A stretch of 64,000 nucleotides of DNA. Source: Callorhinus ursinus (taxonomy: Eukaryota; Chordata; Mammalia; Carnivora; Otariidae). Below are positions 12,832-24,813 of this stretch, piece after piece; the stretch's first letter is position 1, and every line of letters begins with the position of its first letter. Location: contig NW_020312817.1 in NCBI RefSeq assembly GCF_003265705.1, positions 31,459,820 to 31,523,819 of the forward strand, written 5' to 3'. The position numbers were made by a program, and so were the translations under genes. The notes beneath the pieces were generated by a model that was not told where the DNA came from, searched no databases, and saw nothing but the letters and a program-made list of their open reading frames with translations.

Positions 12832-13006
12832 GTATATTACAGCTAATACTGACACAGAAGAACAGAGTTTTCCAGTCCCTAAGGCATTTAACACACACAT
12901 AGAGGAATTAAATTTAGATGTCCTTCTTCAGAAGGCTGATAATTTACGTATGAATGAATGTAGCAAGATGGAGAGTTTTGAACTACTTTGTGATCACAAA
13001 GAAAAG
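12832..13006 (+). CDS. RMDN2: RMDN2 window exon 1
   Basis: The acceptor reads TTCTGAATTTTAG and the donor GTAAGA. The exon is 175 nt: one base completing the previous codon, then 58 codons starting [19 protein letters not shown] and ending LCDHKEK. This is the linker after the coiled coil and the start of the helical domain. The preceding base pattern means the upstream exon ends in phase 2. That exon is not visible anywhere in 1-12831. Confidence 0.94.
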
Positions 13007-16000
13007 GTAAGAGATATGAGACAATAATGTTTGTATAGTTTTAATTTTTAATTTAATCTGCTCTCCTATTCATGTTATGACTGTAACATTGCGTTACATA
13101 CAGTTTATATAAGCTAAATGGTTGATGCAAATTTTTCTATAATCTAACCGAAACTTTTAAAAAGTAAATTATAAGAGTTTATTAGGCTCTAAGATCATGA
13201 AAATGAGAACCAGAGGTATGATTATACACATCTATTTTTATTTGATTATTAATTTGCCATATTTGGTATGTACTTTATAACAAAGAATAAGACCTACTCC
13301 TGTTGGGGCAGGAAAAGCTACATTTTAAGTTTTCTGTCTTAGAGTTATTAAAATAACAGCCATCAGTTTCAGTGTGTTTCTACTAATGGTCATTTTTCAA
13401 CATTTAACGTTGGGCTGAATTGAGAAAGCCCATCCCTCCCACTACTACCACCAAAGAGAAAGAAAGAAAGAAGGAAAGAGAGGAAGGGAAGATGGGGAAG
13501 GAAGGAGGGAAAGAAGGAGGGAGGGAGGGAGGGAAGGAAGGGAAGGAGGGAAGGGAGGGAGGAAGGAAAGGAGGGAGGGGAGGAAGGGAGGGAGGGGGGA
13601 GGGAAGGAAGGGAGGGAGGGAGGGAGGGAGGGAGGGAGAAATTTCTCTGTATCCCAATGAGCAGTAAATCTTTCTTTCCTATGAGCAATTTAAGTCTTAA
13701 ATCCTTTGTCTGAGGATTTAGCAACTCCAAACATAAGGATTATGATTATATTTGTAGGTAAAAAATGTGACTGCTCTTTTGAGTATATGTGATCTGTAAT
13801 GCTCGCTGAGGCATTATAATGAAGGTAGGTAACTTAGAAAGGAAAATAAAAAGAGGATACTATAATCCAGGGAAAACTCACAGATTCTGGCACCTATCAG
13901 TTCTCTCTTCTATGTTGGTGTAGAGCTAATGTCTGGGTAACACTCCTTAGTTTTAAGATCTAAATGTAACACTATATTAAATCACATTTTGTAGCCACAA
14001 AAATTTAATTTAAAATGTATGCACATGAATAGATTCAGTCATCCATAAATATCAGTTCACCTGCCTAATTTTTTAAAAGTTGCAGTGGAAAACATTTATA
14101 GTCTGGTCAAGTTGCTGAGTCAATCTAATATATAGTTCTATCTTTTCTTTTCAGTTTAGAGATGAAATAGAGTTTATTTGGCGGTTAGCTCGTGCTTATG
14201 GAGACATGTATGAGCTATCTACTAACGCACAAGAAAAGAAACATTATGCTAATATCGGTAAGTATTTTGTAAAGATTCATTATCCTCAAGTGACAATCTA
14301 TCCTCAAGTGACAATCATTATCTATAATAACCCATTAATGAATTTTAATTAAAGTTAAAGTATCTTAGCTAAAACCAATATGTTTAATCTATTTTAATAT
14401 ATCCTAGTACTGAAAAATATACACAGTCTAAGGACAGAAAGGGTTTTTTAGGACTAAAGTATATATTCTTTAAAAATGAGCATATTAGAATAAGCAACTG
14501 AAAAACTCAAATTTCAGATATTAAAGTTTATAAAATCACAGACAAAACATTCAGAGGTAATATTTGAAAAGCAAAAGAGGCAGAGGATAGTTGTCTTCAG
14601 CACAATTAAAATAACCCTCCCTGATTCCTGTAAGGTAGAACTTCAGGTGCCACAGAGAAATAGCTACTCAGGGTTCAATGCTTTTTTTCAAAATTCATCT
14701 TGATAAAAGAAGATTAGCCTTGAGTCAATCCTCGTTTAGGTTTATTATACTGTCCTCTGTACTTTTTTGCATATTTTTGAAATTTTCCATAGTAACAACA
14801 AAAGAATAACAGCCGGAATGTCAAATCTTTTATATATATCTCACCTTGACTCTCACTGAATACCAAAACCCTTTCTTGCAAAAAGCCCCGTAGCTGCCAT
14901 TTTTCTGAGCTTCAGCATAGTAACCTGACATCAAAACTTCTTTAATTCTTCTTTTATTCCAAACCTCCTCTTTTCCAAGCTTTCTTTCTCTAAGATAGCA
15001 TAAGGAAGAAACAGCAAAACATAATGATACCACAGATCTCATTCCAGTCTCGTTCACTGTCATTTTTATTTCCAAGAAGGTAGTATCTCCAAACTCCTTG
15101 TAATTACATTCCTTCCACTTATAGATTTCCTCGCCCAGTGACTTTTGCACAAAGAGAAAAAGCTGATTTATGTTCATATCTACTGAGAAAAATCACAGGA
15201 TATCTATGTAAACTGTTTCAACATTCATCCATATTACTTTTTATTTCCCATAGGCACCTGCCCTGCCCTGGGCATTAGAGCTCTTCCTGTGTGTGATAGG
15301 AGGTAGAAATGATAGCAAAATCACATATTCTCAGCCTCTACACGAGCCGATGGCTTTGTGGGGAAGCAGTATTATTGAAATAACCATACATATAAAGAAA
15401 CAGACGGAAATCCATTGTGAGGAAAGGAGAATGCGGGACGTTAAGGGTGATGACAGCAAGGATTTGATGGCAGGGGCTGGGGCTGGGGCTGATGCAGAGA
15501 AGGCTTTCCTGGGGGAATTAAGAGTCTCACAGAGGTGAAATTACTGGGGATCTCTATTTTTAAATGGAGTAGAAGTGTAATTGAGTTAACGTATGAGGTG
15601 GTAAAAATGGAAAAAGAAATAGGCTGGAGGAAATTGGGGGACAAAAATGGAGCGTAGATTGGAATAGGATCTATTTAAAAAAGAGAGAAACGTTTATGAC
15701 GTCAAGAAAAAGGAGTGAAAGCCTCAGAGGCATTCATTCATATATTGAAATATATTAAAAAAGAATTCTTTTCCTCTCCATTTAAGAAATATTTATTTGA
15801 AATTACCGTGTCCAGGAACAATGTTAAAATGAGGGGTGGAGGGAAGGAGAGAAGGGAGAGAGGAGGGAGGTGAATGTGATTAAGACGATTCTACACCAAG
15901 GAACTTGCTAGAAAGATCAACATAGAGACCTCCCATCATACCTCAGGGTTCCGGTAGTAAGTGCTTGGGAAAGGTGATGACAAAAATAGGTTCAAGCTGA

Positions 16001-17670
16001 GACCAGCGTTGGAGGACACTGGAACTCGGCGTGAGGGAGGAGGAAGTGCGGAATATTATTCCCCATAATAGCATATTTAAAATTCTTTAAAAAAAAAAAA
16101 AAGAGCGGAGGTGGGGGTGGCGCCTGGGTGGCTCAGTCAGTTAAGCTTCTGCCTTCGGCTCAGGTCATGATCCCAGGGTCCTGGAATTGAGCCCCACATG
16201 GGGCTCCCTGCTCAGCGGGGAGCCTGCTTCTCCCTCTCCCTCTGCCTGCCGCTCTGCCTACTTGTGCTTTCTCTCTGTCAAATAAATAAATAAAATCTTA
16301 AAAAAAATAAAAATAAAAAATAAAATTGTTATGCCAGGGGAAGATGTGATCGCTGAGGAGTGCAGAATTCTTTCAGGGTACTCACGCTAGGGTGGAGCGT
16401 TATGCAGCAAATCTTTCAAAGTACTCTGATCTTAATTTGTATTCCAAATAAAATATGAATCCTATATCTAAAGGAACATTATTATACTTTCCAGAATTAA
16501 ATGATCAATACAAGTGCCTCAAATAGACCACAAAGTACAATGTTGTAAAGGAAATAGCTTTCCTTTCAGACTTCTGGTGCATCAGTGAGGCTGTATGCTA
16601 CCCAGCTCCCTTTTATAGTCTCAGGGTCTTTTATAGACTCTCTATTTTAGGCTCGAGAGCGTGCACCCAAAGCTATTTTTGTTCATTTGGCCAAGTAGCT
16701 AAAATATTGATTTTGTTTCTAATATTTAAATGTATATTTAAAATTATGTTTTTCAATCATTTATTTAAAGATTACTCTTTTAATATATGTCTATGATATA
16801 ATGTCAGTTAGTATTAAAACACTTCACTTTTTTTTGTTATCTTACTAATAGACTCTATGAGCTAATTTATTAATTTATTTTTATATCTTATTTTAGTATG
16901 TTAATCACCATACATTACATCATTAGTTTTGTTTTTTTTTAAAGATTTTATTTATTTATTAGAGAGAGAGAATGAGAGATACAGAGCACGAGAAGGAAGA
17001 GGGTCAGAGGGAGAAGCAGACTCCCCGCTGAGCGGGGAGCCCGGTGCGGGACTCGATCCCGGGACTCCAGGATCATGACCTGAGCCAAAGGCAGTCGCTT
17101 AACCAACTGAGCCACCCAGGCGCCCAAATCATTAGTTTTTGATGGTAGTGTTCCATGATTCATTGTTTGCATATAACACCCAGTACTCCATTCAATATGT
17201 GCCCTCTTTAATACCCATCACCAGGCTAACCCATCCCCCCACCCCCCTCCCCTCTAGAACCCTCAGTTTGTTTCTCAGAGTCCATAGTCTCTCATGGTTC
17301 ATCTCCCCCTCCGATTCCCCTGCTTCATTTTTCCCTTCCTAATATCTTTTTTTTTTTTAACATGTAATGTATTATTTGTTTCAGAGGTACAGGTCTGTGA
17401 TTCATCAGTCTTTACACAATTCACAGGGCTCACCATAGCACATACCCTCCCCAATGTCTATCACCCAGCCACCCCATCCCTCCCACCTCCCACCACTCCA
17501 GCAACCTTCAGTTTGTTTCCTGAGATTAAGAATTCCTCATATCAGTGAAATCATATGATACGTGTCTTTCTCTGATTGACTTCTTTGCTCTTAGCATAAT
17601 ACCTTCTCATTCCATCCACATCATTGCAAACGGCAAGATTTCGGGGTTTTTTGATGGCTGCATAATATTC

Positions 17671-17740
<70 letters not shown>

Positions 17741-20700
17741 CACATCTTCTTTATCCATTCATCTGTTGATGGACATCTTGACCCTTTCCATAGGTTGGAT
17801 ATTGTGGACATTGCTGCTATAAACATTGGGGTGCACGCACCCCTTCAGATCACTACATTTGTATCTTTGGGGTAAATACCCAGTAGAGCAATTGCCGGGT
17901 CGTAGGGTAGCTCTATTTTCAACTTTTTGAGGAACCTCCATATTGTTTTCCAGAGTGGCTGCACCAGCTTGCATTCCCACCAACAGTGTAGGAGGGTTCC
18001 CCTTTCTCCGCATCCTCGCCAACATCTGTCATTTCCTGACTTGTTAATTTTAGCCATTCTGACTGGTGTGAGGTGGTATCTCATTGAGGTTTTGATTTAG
18101 ATTTCCCTGATGCCGAGCGATGTTAAGCACTTTTTCACATGTCTGTTGGCCATTTGGATGTCTTCTTTGCAGAAATGTGTGTTCCTATCTTCTGCCCATT
18201 TCTTGATTGGATTATTTGTTCTTTGGGTGTTGAGTTCGCTAAGTTCTTTATAGATTTTGGATACTAGCCCTTTATCTGATATGTCATTTGCAAATATCTT
18301 CTCCCATTCTGTTAGTTGTCTTTTGGTTTTGTGGACTGTTTCCTTTGCTGTGCAAAAGCTTTTTATCTTGATGAAGTCACAGTAGTTCATTTTTGCCCTT
18401 GCTTCCCTTGCCTTTGGTGATATGTCTAGGAAGAAGTTGCTGCGGCTGAGGTCGAAGAGGTTGCTGCCTGTGTTCTCCTCAAGGATTTAGATGGATTCCT
18501 GTCTCACATTTAGGTGTTTCATCCATTTTGAGTCTATTCTTGTGTGTGGTGTAAGGAAATGGTCCATTTTCATTCTTCTGCATGTGAATGTCCAATTTTC
18601 CCAACACCATTTGTTGAGGAGACTGTCTTTTTTCCATTGGATATTCTTTCCTGCTTTGTCGAAGATTAGTTGACCATAGAGTTGAGGGTCCATTTCTGGG
18701 CTCTCTATTCTGTTCCATTGATCTATGTGTCTGTTTTTGTGCCAGTACCATACTGTTTTGATGATGACAGCTTGGTAATAGAGCTTGAAGTCTGGAATTG
18801 TGATGCCACCAGCTTTGCTTTGCTTTTCTTTTTCAACATTCCTCTGGCTATTTGGGGTCTTTTCTGGTTCCATACAAATTTTAGGATTATTTGTTCCATT
18901 TCTTTGAAAAAAAGTGGATGGTATTTTGATGGGGATTGCATTAAATGTGTAGATTGCTCTAGGTAGCATTGACATCTTCATGATATTTGTTCTTCCAGTC
19001 CATGAGCATAGAATGTTTTTCCATTTCTTTGTGTCTTCCTCAATTTCTTTCATGAGTATTTTATAGTTTTCTGAGTACAGAATCTTTGCCTCTTTGGTTA
19101 GATTTATTCCTAGGTATCTTATGGTTTTGGGTGCAATTGTAAATGGAATTGACTCTTTAATTTCTCTTTCTTCTGTCTTGTTGTTGGTGTATAGAAGTGC
19201 AAGTGATTTCTGTGCATTGATTTGATATCCTACCACTTTACTGAATTTCTGTATGAGTTCTAGCAGTTTTGGGGTGGAGTCTTTTGGGTTTTCCACATAA
19301 AGTATCATATCATCTGCAAAGAGTGAGAGTTTGACTTCTCCTTTGCAGATTCGGATGCCTTTTATTTCCTTTTGTTGTCCGGTTGCTGAGGCTAGGACTT
19401 CTAGTACTATGTTGAATAGCAGTGGTGATAGTGGACATCCCTGCCGTGTTCCTGACCTTAGGGGGAAAGCTCTCAGTTTTTCCCCATTGAGAGTGATATT
19501 CGCTGTGGATTTTTCCTAGATGGCTTTTATGATATTGAGGTATGTACCCTCTATCCCTACACTGTGAAGAGTTTTAATCAAGAAAGGATGCTGTACTTTG
19601 TCAAATGCTTTTTCTGCATCTATTGAGAGGATCATATGGTCCTTCTTCTTTCTTTTATTAATGTATCACATTGATTGATTTGTGGATGTTGAACCAACCT
19701 TGCAGCCCAGGAATAAATCTCACTTGGTCATGGTGAATAATCCTTTTAATGTACTGTTGTATCCTATTGGCTAGTATTTTGGTGAGAATTTTCACATCCA
19801 TGTTCATCGGGGATATTGGTCTGTAATTCTCCTTTTTGATGGGGTTTTTGTCTGGTTTGGGGATCAAGGTAATTCTGGCCTCATAAAATGAGTTTGGAAG
19901 TTTTCCTTCCATTTCTATTTTTTGGAACAGTTTCAGAAGAGTAGGTATTAATTCTTCTTTAAATGTTTGGTAGAATTCCCCTGGGAAGCCATCTGGCCCT
20001 GGGCTCTTGTTTATTGGGAGATTTTTGATGACTGCTTCAATTTCCTTAGTGGTTAGGGTCTGTTCAGGTTTTCTGTTTCTTCCTGGTTCAGTTTTGGCAG
20101 TTTACACATCTCTAGGAATGCATCCGTTTCTTCTAGATTATCTAATTGGCTGGCATATAGTTGCTCATAATATGTTCTTATAATTGTTTGTATTTCTTTG
20201 GTGTTGGTTGTGATCTCTCCTCTTTCATTCATGATTTTATTTATTTGGGTCGTTTCTCTTTTCTTTTTGATAAGTCTGGCCAGGGTTTTATCAATCTTGT
20301 TAATTCTTTCAAAGAACCAGCTCCTACTTGTGTTGATCTGTTCTACTGTTCTTTTGGTTTCTATTTCATTGATTTCTGCTCTGATCTTTATTATTTCTCT
20401 TCTCCTGCTGGGCTTAGGCTTTATTTGCTGTTCTTTCTCCAGCTCCTTTAGGTGTAGGGTTAGATTGTGTATTTGAGAGCTTTCTTGTTTCTTGAGAAAG
20501 GCTTGTATTGCTATATACTTTCCTCTTAGGACCGCCTTTGCTGCATCCCAAAGATTTTGAACAGTTGTGTTTTCATTTTCATTTGTTTCCGTGAATTTTT
20601 TTAATTTTTCTTGAATTTCCTGGTTGACCCATTCATTCTTTAGTAGGATGCTCTTTAGCCTCCATGTATTTGAGTTCTTTCCGACTTTCCTCTTGTGATT

Positions 20701-23700
20701 GAGTTCTAGTTTCAAAGCATTGTGGTCCAAAAATATGCAGGGAATGATGCCAATCTTTTGGTACCGGTCGGGACCTGATTTGTGACCTAGGGTGTGATCT
20801 ATTCTGAAGAATGTTCCATGGGCACTAGAGAAGAATGTGTATTCTCTTGCTTTGGGACGGAATGTTCTGAATACATCTGTGAAGTCCATTTGGTCCAGTG
20901 TGTCATTTAAAGCCTTTATTTCCTTGTTGATCTTTTGCTTAGATGATCTGTCCATTTCAGTGAGGGGGGTGTTAAGGTCCCCTACTATTATTGTATTGTT
21001 GTTGGTGTGTTTCTTTGATTTTGTTATTAATTGGCTTATATAGTTGGCTGCTCCCATGTTAAGGGCATAGATATTTACAATTGTTAGATCTTCTTGTTGG
21101 ATAGACCCTTTAAGTATGATGTAGTGTCCTTCCTCATCTCTTATTACAGTCTTTGTTTTAAAATCTAATTTGTCTGATATAAAGATTCCCACCCCATCTT
21201 TCTTTTGATGTCCATTAGCATGGTAAATTGTTTTCCACACCCTCACTTTCAATCTGGAGGTGTCTTTGGGTCTAAAATGAGTCTCTTGCAGACAGCATAT
21301 CAGTGGGTCTTTTTTTTTTTATCCAGTCTGATACCCTGTGTCTTTTTGGAGGGCAGTATGAATTTAGTGCCATAAAACATTTCATTTTTTAATTTTTTCC
21401 AGTTTAGGTAGATTTCTACACAGGATGGTTCTCTTAATGGATAGAGCTATAAAATACAGAGTGTTCCACCATAACAAATTCACAAATAGAATGGTTTTAG
21501 AATAAAAGATCCTTATTTATAAAGATTATCTCAACCACTTATTTAGAAGAGCATTTTGCAGATCACTGGATATTCTCTTCAAGGCAACAACAACAAAAAC
21601 ATGGAGCAGGGTAAAAGGAGATAGTATAAGACAAAGCAGCCCCTTTTTGAAAAGGATGTTCAGAATGTTGTTCAGTTTTGTTGCAAGCATTTTGACTTTT
21701 CAGGCCAATAGACAAAGCTCTATCTAAAGTAATTATGACCTTATGAAAAGTTATCCTAAAACTAAAGGAAATGATTTGGGATGATTATTTATGTACAGAG
21801 CCTGTTCATTGTTGTGCATGATTAGGTAGGCACTTCTCTGGGAAGCCTTCCCTTTAGATGGACTTAGTTACTCTGTTCTCTGCCTTGCTCTCTCTTTCTC
21901 CTTGCTTTTAGTTTTTGCATGCATTTTGTTTGCTTCTATACCTGCTTTCTACTGAAATGTGAACCCTTGGAAGTCAAAAACTGTATCTTAATTTGACTTT
22001 TTATTCCCAGAGGTTATGATGTGGCACTTAGACGGCACGCAGTAAATGTTGGTTAATTACAGAACAGTCTTTATTAAAGCTTTCAAATAATGATTGAATG
22101 ACTTTTCCTGCACTTGGTTACATGACTTAATCCAGTGAGCTTAAAACTTGAGCATACAGCAGAATCTCTAGAGGCTAGTTAAAACAGGTTGTTTAGCCCA
22201 GACTTTGTTAGGGAATGGGTCTCCCTTGTAGCTCCATATTTGCTTTTCTAACAAGTTCCCAGGTGATGCTTCTGGTTTTGGGACCATATTTTGGGAACCA
22301 CTGACTTAATTCAATAATTCAGCTCCCACCAACTTGCATGAAGGTACTAAATGTAAGAACATTTTTCTTTCAGGGAAGACGTTAGGGGAAAGAGCAATCA
22401 CTACAGCACCCACAAATGGATATTGTCATCTGTGGTAAGTACATAGAACTTATGCAATCTTTTTAAATTCTCATATACCTCTGTATAAGTTACAATTGAT
22501 TTTTAAGATATTACTGACTCATTTTACCTGTCACATTCACTGGAAAATATATTTAGTAGATAGCACAGTAACTGTTCTTATTCTTATGTATTTTGTGGTA
22601 TGTACATTTTAAATATATTCAAAGTAAACTTTCACTGAAAATTTCGTAAGTGAATCTACCAAGTGCAGTGCCTTTGAACATGATAAATACTAATTAAATA
22701 TAATTTAATGTTTTGTTTGGAAACAAATACTGAAGTGATATCATGTTCCTAAATGAAATGTTGGAAGAATGCTTCAAAGAATAAAAGCATGTCACTCATT
22801 TCTTATACCTTAATGAGTCCATGTGTACAAATTCTACAGGTCAAAGAGAAGCCACTTTTAATATAAGAAAGCTCAAACAAAGGGAATTTAATTCGTGGGG
22901 TAGGTGAATACCCTTAGGGAAACAAAATTATTCTTGAATATGTTTTGTTTTGGATCCTTTGTATGTTTAAAATTATAAAAACACAAATAAGAAGAAATAT
23001 ATTGTTTTAAATTAACACTCTGTGGTTGCGTTTTTTTTAAAGATTTTATTTATTTATTTAAGAGAAAGAGAGCATAAGCAGGGTGAGGGGCAGAGGGAGA
23101 AGCAGACTGCCCGCTGAGCAGGAAGCCCAGTGCAGGGATCATCACAACCTGAGCCAAAAGCAGACACTTAACCAACCGAGCCACCCAGGCGCCCCTGTGG
23201 TTGCATTTTTACAACATCTTTTAGTTCCTTACAGCAATACTGGTACTTTAGGTGCTAGGAAGATAATAATAAGTTAATTTGTGACCCTTCTCTCAGACCT
23301 AGGCTTCCAGAAATCTACCTCTATTCGGGATTATTTTTATTCTTCTGAAGCACTTTTAGGCAAAAGTCTCTCTCAAAATGGCTCCCTTTCTGCAAGTCCG
23401 CGTTTGCCCCACAGGAAATTCATTTTCATTCCACCAGCTAACTCTGAAATGCAAACCATTTTCCCAAAGCAGACCTGTTTCTTTACTCTGCCACCAGCAG
23501 GGGGAGCTCCACTCACACGCTCATCTTAAAGCCTCTCTGGTTCAGAGTCAAGGAACATTTTTTATGTCCCCTAAGGGACACGGGCCAAAACAAATCAAGT
23601 CTTTTGATCTGCCCTCACTTGGCTTAAGATGAAGCTCAAGCCTCCCTCCTGCACCCTCCCATGAGAAGGTGGGAGGTAGAACCCACAGTCCCCTAACAAT

Positions 23701-24776
23701 GCTATCCACAGGAATCCTTTACTTTCCCTTCTGTAGCCTGGAGAAGGGTGAAGGGCTGAGCCTGGCAGAACCTGTGAATCATTTCCTTAGCATGTCATGC
23801 ACTGTCAATAGAGCATCTTGCTTTAGAAACTGGAGCACCTAATAAAGTATTGTTCTATGCCCTTGGTACCTCTGCCACAACTCTAGGAGAAAGACAGTTT
23901 TGCAGTTAACATCCTGGTACATATCTTTAAGATCCTTTTCCCAGTATGCAAGGGTCTTGGCTATTATTTCTATAGCCAAATATACCTTCTAATCTAATTT
24001 GCACATTAGTATTAATAAATTAACATATGTATGCATTAAGATACTTCTGTTCTTCCACTTTTAGTCGTAACTAATGAATTTGTACTGATAAGCCACTCGC
24101 TCTTCATCTCCTTTGATACTGGAGGTGTTTGGGAGCTGGTTGGCCAGGTTTAGACGCAGAAAGAACCCCCAAGCCCTACTCTTAACCTGAGCTCCTGTGC
24201 ATCCTCCCCCTCCCGCTGCACTGCTCCTCCTGTGTTGTCCTCTTTCTTCTCCCACACATAGATCTGCATCCCTGAAGAATCACGTTTAAAATGTACAGTG
24301 GAGGGGCGTCTGGGTGGCTCAGTCGTTAAGCTTCTGCCTTCCCCTCCGGTCATGATCGCAGGGTCCTGGGATCGAGCCCCGCATCGGGCTCCCTGCTCCG
24401 CTGGAAGCCTGCTTCTCCCTCTCCCACTCCCCCTGCTTGTGTTCCCTCTCTTGCTGTGTCTCTCTCTGTCAAAAAAATAAATAAAATCTTTAAAAAAATA
24501 AAATGTACAGTGGATTTCAATCCTTAGTCTGAGGGCATTTATCTGTGTAAGCTTCAAGTTTTCATAGAGGAACAATGTTGTGTCTTCTCTGGGGGCTTCA
24601 TAAGTACCTTGAAATCTATCTTGTAAGAAGAAATTATACATAACTCTGCCTTAGTAGGCTACCCAGTCTGTCGTACGCTAGTCTGGCTACTTTTCTTTTG
24701 TTCATCTTCTTTCACTTTTTGTGGTGAACGGATTGCCTTGTTTATAACTATGGTATTTGACTCCAACTTTAAATCT

Positions 24777-24813
<37 letters not shown>

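Larger units (their letters stand above)
16870..21350 (-). mobile_element. Young carnivore L1 copy 1, antisense, 5'-truncated near the ORF2 start
   Basis: The 3' end is near 16880. The 3' UTR contains a SINE (16931-17127) and a microsatellite (17673-17740). ORF2 fragments read on the - strand: 21252-20053 (endonuclease domain and linker, 399 codons), 19912-19658, 19308-18487 (reverse transcriptase C-terminal part), 18390-18097 and 18084-17845. It is dead through a 1-bp deletion near 20054, nonsense codons at 18487-18489, 18097-18099 and 17842-17844, and private indels around 19000-19500. The conserved endonuclease SDH motif reads LDH here. No clear target-site duplication was found. Confidence 0.92.

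Noticed and set aside
13404..13730. Long Pro/Ser-rich frame on the - strand and Gly/Glu/Lys-rich frame on the + strand
   Set aside because: They are translations of the polypurine repeat and are open on both strands for compositional reasons.
14830..15177. 115-codon - strand frame with plausible-looking protein
   Set aside because: No recognisable family, no promoter or splice context; treated as chance in an AT-rich intron.
20053..21252. 399-codon - strand frame as a host gene
   Set aside because: It is the L1 ORF2 endonuclease and linker region of copy 1, ended by a frameshift. The long + strand frames across it (20161-20476, 39658-39973) are shadows.
16870..21380. Target-site duplication for L1 copy 1
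   Set aside because: The best candidate, an AATTTA-containing pair near 16862 and 21365, is too short and gapped to claim.
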